Numbered from the stretch's first letter, positions 50,645 to 61,963 are shown. The stretch: DNA of 64,000 bases from Aphanomyces cochlioides (GCA_019828595.1 JAHQRK010000036.1:62001-126000), one strand, 5' to 3'. Translations and numbers: made by a program. The notes: generated from the sequence alone by a model not told the origin.

Positions 50645-51408
50645 ATGTATGTATCAACCAATCATGGCTCGTGCGATTTGACGACACAAGCTAAACTGCA
50701 ACTTCACACAGTAGCCACTCATTTCAATTCAAAAGTCAATTCCTCTCAAAGGCAAGAAATGCTATCTAAATTGCTCCTCCAAAATGACGACGGGCAATAT
50801 ACTTGTCCCGAGTGCGGTGCTCGGTACAAAGTGTCGAACTCCATGCGGATGCATTGCTCACGCAAACACAAGATGCGGGTACGTTTCACACCAATTGTAC
50901 CAGACGAAGTCAAGAAGGTCAATGCGAGAAGTCGACGCGCTCGAGCTCAAGACAAACGAATGGCAGTCGGACTGCTGATTAGTTCATTCAAGGCCACTCC
51001 TCCTCGTCGTTTGCTCTCGCGGCGTGATGCAAGAAAGCGAGGCTGCTATGGAGCCGAGAGACCAATTGTTGTGACTGGCTCATCGAAGATTGAATGTGCT
51101 GGCGCTGGTGTGTTTGTTTGTGTGGATCTACTTGCTGGCACAACTTATGATGGAGAAATTGTGTTTCAAGATCCTCAAGAGCCGTCGTACACAATCGGAT
51201 ACGACTTTGGAGCGACGCCAGCGCATGCGAAAATTTCGAAATGGTAAGGGAGTCGGCTCATTTGTCAATCGTGCAGATCGAGAAGCGCATTTTTACAAAA
51301 ACTGCGACTACATATCAAGACGGGAACACTCTTGCAATCAAAATTACGAAGCGTGTGAAGGCCGGTGAGGAACTGTTCACAACATATGGTCGTAGCTACA
51401 GAATGTAA
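50645..51408 (+). pseudogene. C2H2 zinc finger/SET-domain-like gene, frameshifted (copy 1)
   Basis: The frame from 50645 has one C2H2 finger (YTCPECGARYKVSNSMRMHCSRKH, about residues 52-75), a basic linker, and the start of a SET-like domain (GAGVFVCVDL...YDGEIVFQDP). The frame stops at 51247. The SET similarity continues in a second frame (GKGVGSFVNRADREAHFYKNC, about 51228-51310) and ends in a third (KITKRVKAGEELFTTYGRSY, stop at 51408). SET enzymes methylate lysines; this copy cannot without two frame changes. A short intron at the first break (gtaagg...gcag, 34 nt) would delete SET residues, so I prefer decay. Confidence 0.7.
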
Positions 51409-51645
51409 ATAGCGTACATTTAATACATCAATACATGTTTGGATTTTCTCTCTGTCTTTTATCGGCTTCAACTCGTCCAAACACGACACGAGCGGAAATC
51501 TTGGACAACAAATGGCATACTCTGTGTTGAAAATATGAAGGAGATAATACCAATTTTGCAAGCTATATATACTCAACCGTTCAACCTAAATTTAGACGTG
51601 CTGGCATCCATACTTCATTGTAGGATTATCTGGAGAGATGATATG

Positions 51646-51942
51646 ATGCCACCGCATGAGGAATCAACAACGCTGCAGTGCGCTGAATCCGCGACGTCTC
51701 AGCATGATGTACTTGAAACAACGCACACATTGCCACCAACGCCACAACATAAGGAACTTGAAACAACTCCGACAATATATGACTTTTGTGTTCCTCCTGA
51801 ATCTACATTTTCGACCCCTGAAGAAGCGCACGTTGCTATCAATACATTTGCTCGAGAGCATGGATATGCCGTCATTCGATTGCGTGCGTACAATGTACAA
51901 GCACCTGACCCACAGACTACTGCCCAGAGACACGCGAGGTAG
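51646..51942 (+). pseudogene. FAR1/MULE-type N-terminal fragment
   Basis: An open frame ending at 51942 whose last 40 residues (FSTPEEAHVAINTFAREHGYAVIRLRAYN) look like the FAR1 DNA-binding zinc-cluster domain found at the start of MULE transposases. The preceding part is Thr/Gln/Pro rich. It is cut off where the antisense SET-like gene begins, so no transposase core is present. The frame also extends upstream to 51439 without recognisable features. Confidence 0.5.
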
Positions 51943-52559
51943 CTCGAAGTGGACGCAATTTTTCATCTCACAGACGATCACCTTACCGTGTTGAACTGAG
52001 ACGCAATTCTTGAAAAAATGTCGTTTGCGAAGGCCATCAATCCACGCTGGAAGACCCCCCGCGTCATACTTGATGGCGTACTTTCCGTCGCATGGCTCCT
52101 CGAAGACTATCGCCCCATCATAAATTGTGACGACGCCATTCTTGCGCAAGTCCACTGAGGCAAACACACCACGGCCTGCGTCTGGCATGTTCGAACTCGC
52201 AATTGCACGATTGGGTTAATGGCTTGATGAGCGCCACCGCTCTTTGCGTCTTGGATAGTGAACAACTTGCGCTCATTCTTGATTTTCGAAAGTTTCCGAA
52301 GACCAGCAATGGCTTGTCGCTTGAATTTAGCACGCAGGCGACGATTGTTCTCGTTTTCTCTCTTGGTTTCTTGAGTGGCTTTGGCTGTAAAATTGACGAC
52401 CAGGAAGTGTTTTCTCATACAATGCATTCGGATTGAGTTGTCCTTCTTGTACTTGGCGGTGCATTTGGTACAATTGTAGAAACCATGTTCGTCAGGAAGG
52501 ATCACTGGAATGTTCTTTTCTTGATTTTCAGTGGCGTCAATTTGTTGGGTCACAAGCAA
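51936..52559 (-). pseudogene. C2H2 zinc finger/SET-domain-like gene, frameshifted and truncated (copy 2)
   Basis: A paralogue of the gene at 50645 on the other strand. The finger is YNCTKCTAKYKKDNSIRMHCMRKH, followed by a basic linker and LFTIQDAKSGGAHQAINPIVQ. One frameshift near 52190 moves the SET-like part (GRGVFASVDLRKNGVVTIYD, IVFEEPCDGKYAIKY, RHFFKNC) to another frame. It breaks off at about 51940 against the FAR1-like fragment, before the GEEL/YG end seen in copy 1. Confidence 0.65.
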
Positions 52560-52735
52560 ATTGGATTGTGACTTAAAGGACTGCTGGATACGGGAAGTTG
52601 AAATTCAAGGGTGCGATGGGTGTCCGCACAATATTTGATTGGTAGATTGACGAGCTTCTCTGTCCTGATTGGCTTTGCGTTGAATAAATTCATTGGATAA
52701 TAATGCTAAAAAGAGTTGTAATTCAATGTGTGCAG

Positions 52736-52744
52736 GGTGTTCGC
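52736..52744 (+). repeat. Left 9 bp target duplication of Merlin element
   Basis: ggtgttcgc, repeated at 53879-53887. Merlin elements make 8-9 bp duplications. Confidence 0.7.
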
Positions 52745-52917
52745 GTGCATTTGACGCCCAGTAAAATAATAAATGAAAAATTATTTATTCAACACCTTAT
52801 CCGAAAAATCCGGATAATATATTTGAGCGCCAAAATCAAGGCGGGAAGCCCTTCCCGCCTCCACTAACTGAAGTGATCAAGTCACTTTGGCGCCCGCTTT
52901 CACTTCAAATTTTGATC

Positions 52918-53667
52918 ATGAGTGGATACGACATGTCTATTGCGGAGAAATTCTCGTTCTCCAATGTCACGGCGGCGACTACAACGCTTGACGATTGCGT
53001 GAAGTGGTGTATCGAGGTTGATTTGGTCCGCTCCATGATGATTTGTTCATCATGCGCGACCAACATGCGCCTTAAAGGTGGGCGTTGGCGACGCCACAAG
53101 TCCGCATGCGTTAACAAGCTGATAAGTGTTCGGAAGGAATCTGAACTCGACAAATGCAGAGCACCTTTGACTAAACTTGTGCGCCTCATCTATTGTTAGG
53201 CCTCCTAAAAGCGGTAACGAAAGCTGCTCGCGAAACTTATGTGGTCAAGAATACAGCAACAAAGGTGTACGCAATGTGTTGTGACTGCTCCGAAGCGCTA
53301 ACTGAATCGGATATGAAAATACAAAGTTCATCTATTATCTGACTAATACTCATCATAGATTGGCGGCGAGGGGCTCTGTCAGGTATGCTTGATGTCGATG
53401 ATAATCTCACAATTTCAATAGAAATGAACTTCTCCCATCAATGGGTAAATCATTCAGAAAATTTTGTTAGCCCCTCGAATGCGCCCCTCGAATGGAGCTC
53501 ACACGCAGACCATCGAGGGTTTTTGGGAAACTCGAGTTAAGCGCCACATGAAAGCCATGCATGGTGTTGTCAAGGACACCCTACCAGAGGTACTCGATGA
53601 GTTTCTCTGGCGTTCGTGGTTCTTTCCAATGGGTGCAACCGAAGCACACTACATGTGCAAGCCATAG
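52918..53667 (+). pseudogene. Merlin (ISXO2-like) transposase remnant
   Basis: The N-terminal piece from the ATG at 52918 has a zinc-binding MMICSSCATNMRLKGGRWRRHKSAC region. After the stop near 53199 the same protein seems to continue one frame on (GLLKAVTKAARETYVVKNTATKVY). The C-terminal piece ends at 53667 with AHTQTIEGFWETRVKRHMK and LDEFLWRSWF, the signature at the end of IS1595/Merlin DDE domains. The part between, holding the first Asp residues, is largely lost. Confidence 0.72.
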
Positions 53668-53826
53668 GAGCTAAGATGTATTATGTTTATCATTTAGAGT
53701 AAATGATAAACCATTTATTATGTTTATCATTTACTTTTGTATTTTAATAAATGGTTTATCATTTAGAGTAAATGATAAACCATTTATTAAAATACATCTT
53801 AGCTCCTATGGCTTGCACATGTAGTG
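53647..53826. repeat. Palindrome with 36 bp perfect arms
   Basis: The arm 53647-53682 (starting cactacatgtgcaagcc) is the exact reverse complement of 53791-53826. The 108 bp between contains nested AT-rich inverted repeats (ttatcattta-gag-taaatgataa, twice). The left arm is the end of the Merlin coding region (HYMCKP-stop), so the transposon's tail has been copied in inverted orientation. Confidence 0.88.
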
Positions 53827-53887
53827 TTTAATTAAGATTTCCTTTATTATTTACCGGGCGTCAAGTACACTTGAGCCTGGTGTTCGC

Positions 53888-54551
53888 ACAAAATTCTATT
53901 GGACAATATTGAAATATATTGACAACCAACAAGTGGATTTGATTGGCCGTACCTCTTTTGAATTTGTCAGAGGCACCAAGATCACTGGAATTTGATTGGC
54001 CACGACTCCATTTCAGTGTCCAAGTGGACATTTAGGTTGATTGAGATGGCGGTTTGGCGCAAGAGTCTTGTTTTCAAACTAGAAATTTAAAAAGAGGGGT
54101 GGGATATTTAATACCTCCCCCACGTGGAATGTTTTTTTTCAAGACTTTCTGTTTGGAAAGGAGTCAGTTACTCTTAGAAGGAATTTCCAGGACCTTACCA
54201 GGACATATAAGTCATAAAAAACCTAAGCCTTTTCCTGTTCACATATAAATAACGATATGTATGTATCACGAAACTTTTGAACAAAATTCTGTATAAAAAC
54301 ACTGTTTAAACACGTTTTACTCTGACTTGAAAAATGCATACAGATAAAGGTTTTGTTCGCAAGTCCGCACTATGTGGTTGCGGAGAACCGCAACTCCGAC
54401 CCCGGCGCACCCCAAACATTTATTCTCGTCGAAGGGGTTTCGACGAGAATTTCACTGTCGAGAGTGATGGTAAAAATTTGACAAACTACATGAGAAAGAC
54501 GACTCAAGTGTACCACTATGACTAAATATAGAAAATACAATGTGACAACAC
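53888..54551. other. AT-rich intergenic region, nothing recognised
   Basis: No ORF above 65 residues and no similarity recognised. It contains a short inverted repeat (attctcgtcgaa/ttcgacgagaat) around 54422-54450. Confidence 0.4.
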
Positions 54552-54553
54552 TA

Positions 54554-55679
54554 CGAAAGGTAATGCAAAAGCCACATATATTAGAATTAAGAAGAAATAA
54601 AAGACTTCTAATTCTTAGTCAAAGCTCCCTTGGCATCAATAACTGCCCAGCATCTGTCGTGCATTGAGTTTGACAGCTTTACAAGCAGTGAAGGGCTGAT
54701 GTCATCCCAGGCTGATTTGATCGCAGAAATCAGCGCCTACTTGCGTCGAAACTGACGTCCATTTGCATACACCTTCTGTGCCATGACCCCCCATATGTTC
54801 TCGATTAGATTCAAGTCGGGTGAGTAGGGTGGGTGGTTCACAAGTGTAACATTGTTATCATGCAAGAATTCCGTGAAACATTCGCCTTTTGATATGGGCA
54901 CCCATCTTGCATAAACACAAAGTTGTCACCATGGAACTCATGGGCAAAGGGGAACAGATAATCCCCAAGTCGTGCAAGGTAGGCATACTTGTCTTGAGTC
55001 CCTTCGAGAAAGACAAGCTCGCTGCGCCCCATGGACGAAAAAGCCCCCCAAACCATCACACTTCCACCGCCAGCTGGACGCTTAATAAACTTCTGTCTGG
55101 GCTGCCGTATGTCTCGCCAAAACTTTTGAAGACCATCTGGTCCATCCATATTGAATTCTTCTCATCGGACCATATGATGGCTCCCCAATTGGTCTTGTTT
55201 CGCAGGTGGTAGTATGGCGTATGCACACTGTGGATGTACGTGTATCATATGACAAGAACTTGGATGAGTGTAACGCTCTTTGGACCGTACGTAGCGATGC
55301 GTCAATATTGAGGTCAGTTTTTGAAGCTCCAGCTGAGGCACCAGTTGTCGAGACATGGCGAATTAATTAACGGAGCGATCCATCGATGATGAGCTTTGGT
55401 TTTGGTCGGTATGCACGGGCTTCATATGACTCAGGATCCTTCAAGAACTGAAATATTGCGCTTTGGCTCTTTCCGACGAGTTGTGCTATCTTGGGATAGC
55501 TGAAATTTTGCTGGCGTAGAGCGAGCATCATGCCCCGCTCCGTCTCGGTAAATCTTTCTCATCGAGGCATATGGATAACAGAGTGACAGTTGTTGGGTGT
55601 GGCGCAATGGATTGTGGTGCTTGGCGAAGGTGAAATTGTGAAATGACTAACGAAGTGAGCGAAAATCTCCCCCCTTTCG
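54554..55679 (-). mobile_element. Tc1/mariner-type transposon relic
   Basis: About 1126 bp between TA dinucleotides (54552-54553 and 55680-55681), with short inverted ends CGAAAGG at both sides. It holds a Tc1-like transposase on the minus strand, broken by several frame changes. The ends are short, so the boundaries are tentative; the transposase identity is firm. Confidence 0.65.
54838..55560 (-). pseudogene. Tc1/mariner transposase, multiply frameshifted
   Basis: The N-terminal HTH (about 55555-55375) reads RFTETERGMMLALRQQNFSY and then PKIAQLVGKSQSAIFQFLKD, the Tc1/Tc3 paired-like helix-turn-helix. It ends at a stop before the catalytic region. The DDE part reads DGPDGLQKFWRDIRQ, GGGSVMVWGAFSSMG and FVFMQDGCPYQKA (second Asp in MQDG). 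The third acidic residue should follow but is not found in frame. Not functional. Confidence 0.82.
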
Positions 55680-55728
55680 TATAGAGACGTCATAGGTAGA
55701 AAATGGAATTTATTCGTAATTTTGCAAT

Positions 55729-56425
55729 AGAGAGATTCTGCAAGTCATCCATCCAGCTCCCGTTCCCCTCAGCAAGAGAAAGAAGTGACAAACACAGCGC
55801 GAACGGCAACTGAGGGGCCAAGGATGAGTTTCGTTTCTGCAAGGCTCCAGTGCAGTTCCCGTTCAACATATCCGAATAATACATTACCATCCGGATCTGG
55901 CATCGTCGACTGCACTAAGTAGCTCATCCAAGAGCTGTAGTTTTTCCCCATAAGCCTCATCAAAGCAGGAGGCTTTGGAGGAGTCACGATTGAAGGACCG
56001 ATGACTCTCAATCAGAATGCCAAAACGGTGCTGTGCTTTCTCGTAGTCGAAGCAAGGTCGACTGAAGTCGGCATGTTCGTTCAAGGCGCATGCAACAGAA
56101 GTCCATACCTTGGTTATTTCACCCTGACGCGCTTCGAATGGTCTCTCGGCATTGACCTATTGGAGAAGCATGATGTCTTCGTCATCCGTAAACTTGCGGC
56201 GCTTCATGGGAGTTGGGCCGCCCATCCAAGGAGTCGAGATGTTGGCTGGTTGTATGGTCAAAAGCAGTGAGGCGGAACTGAAAAGTTCCAGTTCATTGGA
56301 CATATAGGTTTTCTAAGGGTTGCGTTCCTCTGAAGTATAACCTTTCAGAGGTTGCCTTCCGGTTTTGTCACTTATGTCACTATTCACTAAACGGGAACTG
56401 GATGGAAGACTTGCAGAATCTCTCT
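55729..56425 (-). mobile_element. Small PIF/Harbinger element carrying only a Myb partner gene
   Basis: A 697 bp element with 36 bp inverted ends (55729-55764 and 56390-56425, two mismatches; agagagattctgcaagtc) and a 3 bp duplication AAT on both sides, the duplication size typical of Harbinger. It has no transposase, only a broken Myb/SANT gene, so it depends on another element. Confidence 0.78.
55884..56207 (-). pseudogene. Myb/SANT-like Harbinger partner protein, in-frame stop
   Basis: The ATG at 56207 is followed by KRRKFTDDEDIMLLQ, a Myb/SANT start, then TAG at codon 17 (56157-56159), after which the same frame continues to 55884 (VWTSVACAL, CFDYEKAQHRFGILIESHR, LQLLDELLSAVDDARSGW). These features match the DNA-binding partner encoded beside PIF/Harbinger transposases. 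A single nonsense change separates it from an open frame. Confidence 0.72.
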
Positions 56426-56894
56426 AATGTATTTTCTTTTGACACGATATCAGCCAATAGTATAGAATTAAGTAGTCTCAACTTGAAACTCAAAACGAAT
56501 TGATTTGATCTTAAAGATATAAATTTATGACCTTTCGTATAGTGACGGCGCGTACTGTAAGCATCCATAGGGAGTTGTGACTGGGCCCCTCCTTACGCAA
56601 AGGGGACCTGCGTTGAGTGAGGTAGAGTGTTGAGCATGCACAATGTGACGCATATAATAGTTTAGCCCTTTTCGAGCCGCATCTGATCTTCCTGACTTTT
56701 TCATAAACATAATCTGCCTAATAGGCAGACTTCGCAAATGTGGATTCCATTCCTTTAGCGTACGTGTGGAAGGTAAGGTAAGTCTCAAAATTCCAATTTC
56801 GCACAGTCGAGTTTCCGCACAATTTAAATTCGGATATTATTCTCTTATCCGAACAATCTACTGACGTCAGTGCATTTTTGTTGTTCCATTGAAC

Positions 56895-58133
56895 ATGGAA
56901 GACGTCGAGGATTGCAACTTGGACGGCATCATGCAGTATGTTCTGACCTGCAATGGAAAGGGAATGAATCGACAGTTCGTGCTCATGGCTTTGACTGCCT
57001 CTTTTGAAGTTGAGCGTCCTCTGATACCCTCTGTCGTCTTTGATTTATGCTCAATGAATCGAGCAGATTGTGTGAGGTCGTGTCGGTTTAACAAGGATGG
57101 CTTGGTGAAATTGGTGGCTCTCCTGAAGATACCAAATGTTGTGATAACAAGCAATCGTGATCGAATACAATGCGTAGAAGCTTTGTGTATATTGTTATGG
57201 CGTCTACGATACCCGACTACTTACTATCCAATGATCACAAAATTTGGCCGTTCCGAGCCGCAATTGTGTCGGATATTCTTGTTTATGGTCAACTTCGTGC
57301 ATGACCAGTGGCTTGAACAAATTTACTTTGATCGAACAGTTACTCGGTCGCGGCTTAACATGTATGCCAAAGCAATTGAAGCCAAAGGGGCCCCATTGTC
57401 TAACGTAATGGGATTCATCGATAGGTCCAAGGTGGAATGCTACCGCATCGATGCGAATGGTGCGTTCCCTTTTATTTTTTTATTTTAAAAAATATTATGT
57501 CAAATTCAATAAATAATCAAAATTTATATAAACATCTTTCAACGAATTATATACAGTGGCCATAAAAGACGCCACTGTTTGAACTATCAATCGCTCACTG
57601 CACCTGATGGCTTGAGCATTCACTTCTTTGGCCCTCTAGAAGGAAGTCGTCATGACACGGCCTTGCTTCGACACAGTAAGTTGCTTGAGTTTCTCGATGA
57701 AAATGATAGACTTTTTGATGGGTACATTATCTACGGCGACCCAGCGTATGCAATATCAAAATGGTTTACGACTGGATTCAAAGGCAGCAATACAACCCAC
57801 GTTCAAGCTCAATTTAATGCGTACATGAGCTCTGTTAGACAGAGTGTGGAATGGAATTTTGGACGTCTGAAAACAATGTGGGCTTTTATCACGTATAAAA
57901 TGCAGCAAAAAGTCATGCTTTCGTCCGTGGGCAAAATGGTTCTCCTGTCAATGTTTCTCACCAATTTACATTGCTGTCACTACAGAGGAAACCAAATTTC
58001 CAAGTTCTTTGATTGCCCACCTCCGTCACTTGAGTCGTATCTAGGATATTACACAATTCATCATAACATGCTGTATTACGTAGTCTTATCCTTAGAGTCT
58101 AGTACCATTTTCATCATCGTGATAAACTTCTGA
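56895..58133 (+). pseudogene. PIF/Harbinger transposase (HARBI1-like, DDE_Tnp_4), interrupted
   Basis: The first part (56895 to about 57466) ends with GFIDRSKVECYRI, holding the first catalytic Asp. The second part from about 57558 reads GHKRRHCLNYQSLTAPDG, FGPLEGSRHDTALL, YGDPAYAIS (second Asp) and VRQSVEWNFGRLK (Glu). About 90 bp of AT-rich sequence between them looks like an intron (gtgcgttccc...atatacag), but the nearest GT/AG pair leaves the frame off by one, so there is either another splice site or a frameshift. All three catalytic residues are present. Confidence 0.82.
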
Positions 58134-58768
58134 CTTTCAATCTTTGCCATTTCAATTTGGTGAGCACGCTCGGCTTCTTTTTCCGCGGCTTGTGCGGCTC
58201 TTTCATCGGCACGATCTCGTATTTCGGCTTCCATTTTTGACCTTTTGAATGCCAGAGTTTGTGTTTTTGATTTCTTTGTCAGCCTCAAAATTCAATACAA
58301 GGGCTTCAATCATACTCTGCTTGCTTGTAGCCTTAGCTTCAGCAGCCGACGACTTTCTCTTTTTCATTCCAGCAAGTGCGGCCTCTCGTATAGCAGCGCC
58401 GTACAATTCATTTTTTTGGCACTCCATTCTTTGATTTTCAACTTTTTTTCTTGCTCCATTTTGTTGTCATCATACATCACGAGTAGATCATCTAGGAGAT
58501 CTATCTTCTCGCTCGTTGTCTCATCTACTCCAAACTTGCGAGCAGAACTCAGATCATACTTGCGATGCTCGTCTAGAAGAAAGAAAAATCGGTTTTGAGC
58601 CTTTTGACCACCGATGGATCGTGCTAAGCATCCACTAGACAGAAGGGTCTTTGCAACAGTGTCCCAGCAAGCCAAAATTTTGCCATAAGGGGCCAAACAC
58701 GGGAGGTCGGCAGCCACTTGCCGAAGGAGAACGATGTCTTCGTCTTCAGTCCAGTTGCGGCGCTTCTC
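58076..58768 (-). pseudogene. Myb/SANT-like Harbinger partner protein, frameshifted
   Basis: It starts EKRRNWTEDEDIVLLRQVAADL (SANT helix 1), then KILACWDTVAKTL, KAQNRFFFLLDEHRKYD, ETTSEKIDLLDDLLVMYDD. It ends in a basic, Ala/Glu-rich helical tail (MEAEIRDRADERAAQAAEKEAER) at 58076. Frame changes near 58365-58430 and 58200-58290 break the tail. A paralogue of the gene at 55884. Confidence 0.75.
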
Positions 58769-59053
58769 ATCGCCTTGTTTGCCCTGTCCGTACCATCAGT
58801 TTGATATCTCGATATAGAAGTGCATACCTTGGACACAGTTGATTGAGATGTCGCCGGTGTTGTCATCTTGAGGGTCATTGATTCTTCTGTGTCGTGCTCT
58901 TTGGCGAATTGTGGAGTGGCAAGCATTCCACACATTTGAGGGTTTCCGTGACAACAAATATCATTTATTGTGAGGTTTCTGCAGAAATATAATTTGTGCC
59001 AGGTTTTTTCCCGATTGTATGGAAAGTAAGTCATTTGCGAAATCTGCCTATTA

Positions 59054-60682
59054 CGACATCTGCGGCATCTGTGTTAAGAATATCTTATTTTTGTATGGGG
59101 TGTGTTAAAGATTCCAACACAAATGCCTGGAATCCATGTTCAATGATAAATTTATACTTGATTTCATTATATGTATCCGGAAAGTGCAAGATTCCAGACA
59201 ACTGTGTTAGAGAATCCATCACATTTATTTACATTCGGCTGATTGGCCAATATTATAAAGCTAGAAGTACTGAGCAGCATCAAGCAAAGTTGAAAAACTT
59301 TTAAATGCAATCGCTCTTCACTCCAATACTTTGCATTGCTCGAGCAATCAAAATTTCATAAGGCATTCTATGTGTTTGAGGATTATTCTAACGAAATTTA
59401 TTTAATATGTGCCAGTGGCTTGCTGCGATTTTTCTGAATTGTTTGCCTCTGCTGTTCCTCATTGCTGAACTAGATGAATTTGGTCGAATTCACCAGCACG
59501 GCATATTTTAAACTAATGAACATAACTGTGTTGTGAGTAATAATAAAGTTCAGGTGCCCAAATGAATGGCACAAAGCTTCTCGTAGTTCTGTGATTTGTT
59601 TAAGCATCGGTATCGGTGGTAATAGTCATAGTAGATCGCACGATCAATTTGAGAAACACTTCAGCAGAAGTGTTGAGAATTGCAAAGCTTTGTTGAAGGG
59701 AAAATTTACGAAAATGCAGTTTGATGTCATTGTTTATTCAGACTTGTGAAAGAGATATCTTCATCAGAGATCTTAAGGGAGGGCGACGAAGGAAGATATA
59801 CGACTATATTTATTATTGTGGGCGATAAACACAGAGAAAGCATTCACCCTCTTGTGTTTCAAAGAATGGAATTAAATCTTTGCAAGAAGCTGCTATGTTC
59901 TCTGAACATTTCATGTCTGTCAAAATAGATTTATGACCAATCATATTGAGTATTTTGGTGTGATGAAACTCCTAACACAGATGCCGTCATTATGTACATC
60001 ATTCATGACTAACACATTGGCGTCCTCTCGAGCTCAAATTGTTAATGTTTTTAATGTACTTATACTACCATACAATGTGTGTTCGAATCCAGATAGGGAT
60101 AATCGATGACAATGAGTGACTTTGTATTAATAAAAGAATGCCAGCAACTTCATTGCTTGTCTACTGTTAGCTTTCTAGTTCTAGCTGCTGTTCAACTACA
60201 ACAAAATTGTATGTACTGCCAACAGAGCATTGATTTCACGATTTTTTGTGTGAACACAATAATTAAAGTGCCTTTATCATCGATTGCCAAAAGCCAATGC
60301 CTGCTTACACTCCGCAAGATAAGTTTAAGTTGTTATTCCTTGAGCTCAATGATAAAGCGTTTTGTCTAAACTCTCACTTTCTATTTCACAGAACACTGTC
60401 CTGTAATTTCTTGTAAAATTGGCTGTTGCAAAAAAAAGAAGAAAATCACTTTGATTTGTACATAAAACATACATCCGACAAAAATCCGACAAATGAAAGA
60501 CACGCCATTGGAAGTCCGACATTTTATGTGGTTTCATTGGTTGAAAAGATATATCGAACGCCCGTTGGGAGATTGATTGGTCGTACGTCAACATTATGCT
60601 GACCTAACCACATATCTAAATTTTGATTGGTAAAAATTCCCTTTGTGACTATTTCACACACAATTTCACTGCTGAATTTTGA
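59054..60682. other. AT-rich intergenic stretch, no recognised gene
   Basis: Only frames of 60-100 residues without conserved features. Related phrases gtgttaagaatatc / gtgttaaagattcc / gtgttagagaatcc occur near 59071-59215. Several attgg/ccaat boxes lie just before the Crypton start (60536-60640). Confidence 0.4.
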
Positions 60683-61024
60683 GTGTGGCAACCGATGGCG
60701 CTTGTTCCGCCAAAGCAATCGATTCAAGACGCTTACCATGGAGCATCGACACGTCGAACGTACTCAACATATCAGAATCAATTCTCGCAATTCTGTCATG
60801 ATGTCAAAGGAGGTCTCAATCCCATCGAGGCGACGGCAGACGACTGTACCGACTTCTTGCACAGCATGTACGCTAAAGGACGAAAAGCGCGTACTGTCGA
60901 CTCTGCAAAGACTGCGTTGGTTGCGTTTTTTAAGGACAATTGCGTTGCTCTCAACCCTGCAAAGGAGGACTCAACGAAACGATATGTCGTGGGCTTACAA
61001 AAATACATAAGTCGGAAAATGTAG
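60683..61024 (+). pseudogene. Crypton tyrosine recombinase, N-terminal core-binding part (copy 1)
   Basis: 114 codons with a second possible start at 60695. STRRTYSTYQNQFSQFC, ATADDCTDFLHSMY, RKARTVDSAKTALVAFF and VGLQKYISRK match the SAM-like core-binding domain of Crypton recombinases and align closely with the copy at 63720 (ASTKRTYATYQKQF). The frame stops at 61022-61024, where unrelated sequence begins; the catalytic domain resumes at about 61964. Confidence 0.8.
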
Positions 61025-61963
61025 GAGTTATATTTGATATTTTGACGAATCGTAGGAACAATATTCTGATATTTTCCATTTTTTCGAAAAAATACCTCAC
61101 ACATTAACTTGATTAAAGTATGAATTTCGTTTTGACTGAAATTTTCGCCAAATTGTAGGACCGAAATTCCTACGTTTCATTGACCAATCATACATCTATA
61201 AAATCTCATTATATTGACCAATCATGTTGTTGGTATCATCTATCGAGTGTTTTGAGCGTGCACAAAAGATCACGAGCCGGTAAGAGCGGCACGGCATGCA
61301 TGCGCACTTTCTACTTATGTAATGCGAAGTCGCAAGAAGCTTTAGGCGACAGCTGAAGCTCGATATAGAGAGAAAGACTTGAATATACCGGTACGATCAT
61401 GGTCTTGATACCCTCAAACAAAGGACACTTGCCGTATCTCGCTTCCGACCTTAACATTCCTCAATAACTAAATAACCAAACATTACATAGGATACCGTAG
61501 CTCCACCTTTGTTGTAGGTGTATAATCTAACCACTGTTTGGCTTGGTTCATATTCGTCTCGTGATGAATAGACCATGAGACGAGTATGAACAGAGTCAAA
61601 CCGTGGTAATGCAAACTGCGTCGTCAGACTGCATTTCATATCTCTATGCATGTGCGCAGTATTGAGCAACCCCCCAGAGTAAGGTGCTTGACGCTATCTA
61701 GCAATGCTGATACCTTTGCCATGAAACAGGTAACGTTATTCGCGACACACAATCGTGATAGTGTATTAAATTCATTTAAAAAGCGATTCGTTCGGCATTA
61801 GAATAGTACACGTTACGTCTGAGCTGGATACAAGCTCATGGTGTTTGCTCACCGGGATGGTGCTCGCAAAGTTTCAACTTGGCGCAACAGCGAGATCTCA
61901 AATTAATTCAAATTCAGCCAATTAAAATTAAAAGTTACTTTGATTCGTCAAAATCGAATGTAG
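61025..61963. other. About 0.94 kb insertion inside the Crypton gene
   Basis: Non-coding sequence separates the two halves of the recombinase. It is bounded by aatcgtaggaaca (61047-61059) and its reverse complement tgttcctacgatt (61970-61982), and by ttttgacgaat/attcgtcaaaa, so it may be a nested non-autonomous element. An intron from gtagg (61021) to tag (61961) would not keep the frame. Confidence 0.45.

Larger units (their letters stand above)
52745..53878 (+). mobile_element. Decayed Merlin-type DNA transposon
   Basis: A 1134 bp element between 9 bp direct repeats. The inverted ends are imperfect: left gtgcatttgacgcccagtaa, and right in reverse complement (after about 8 extra bases) gtgtacttgacgcccggtaa. 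The interior has IS1595/ISXO2-like transposase fragments and a large palindrome near the right end. Confidence 0.7.
56719..59053 (+). mobile_element. PIF/Harbinger transposon with transposase and Myb partner
   Basis: About 2.3 kb between inverted ends taataggcagacttcgcaaatg (56719-56740) and its near-complement at 59032-59053. It has the two-gene Harbinger layout, with transposase rightward and the Myb/SANT gene leftward, converging near 58076-58133. The inverted termini are followed by a palindromic TAAT/ATTA, so the exact 3 bp duplication is ambiguous. Confidence 0.78.

Noticed and set aside
51241..51274. 34 nt intron (gtaagg...gcag) repairing the first SET-like gene
   Set aside because: Removing it would delete SET-like residues (GKGVGSFVNRA) and still leave the second frame change.
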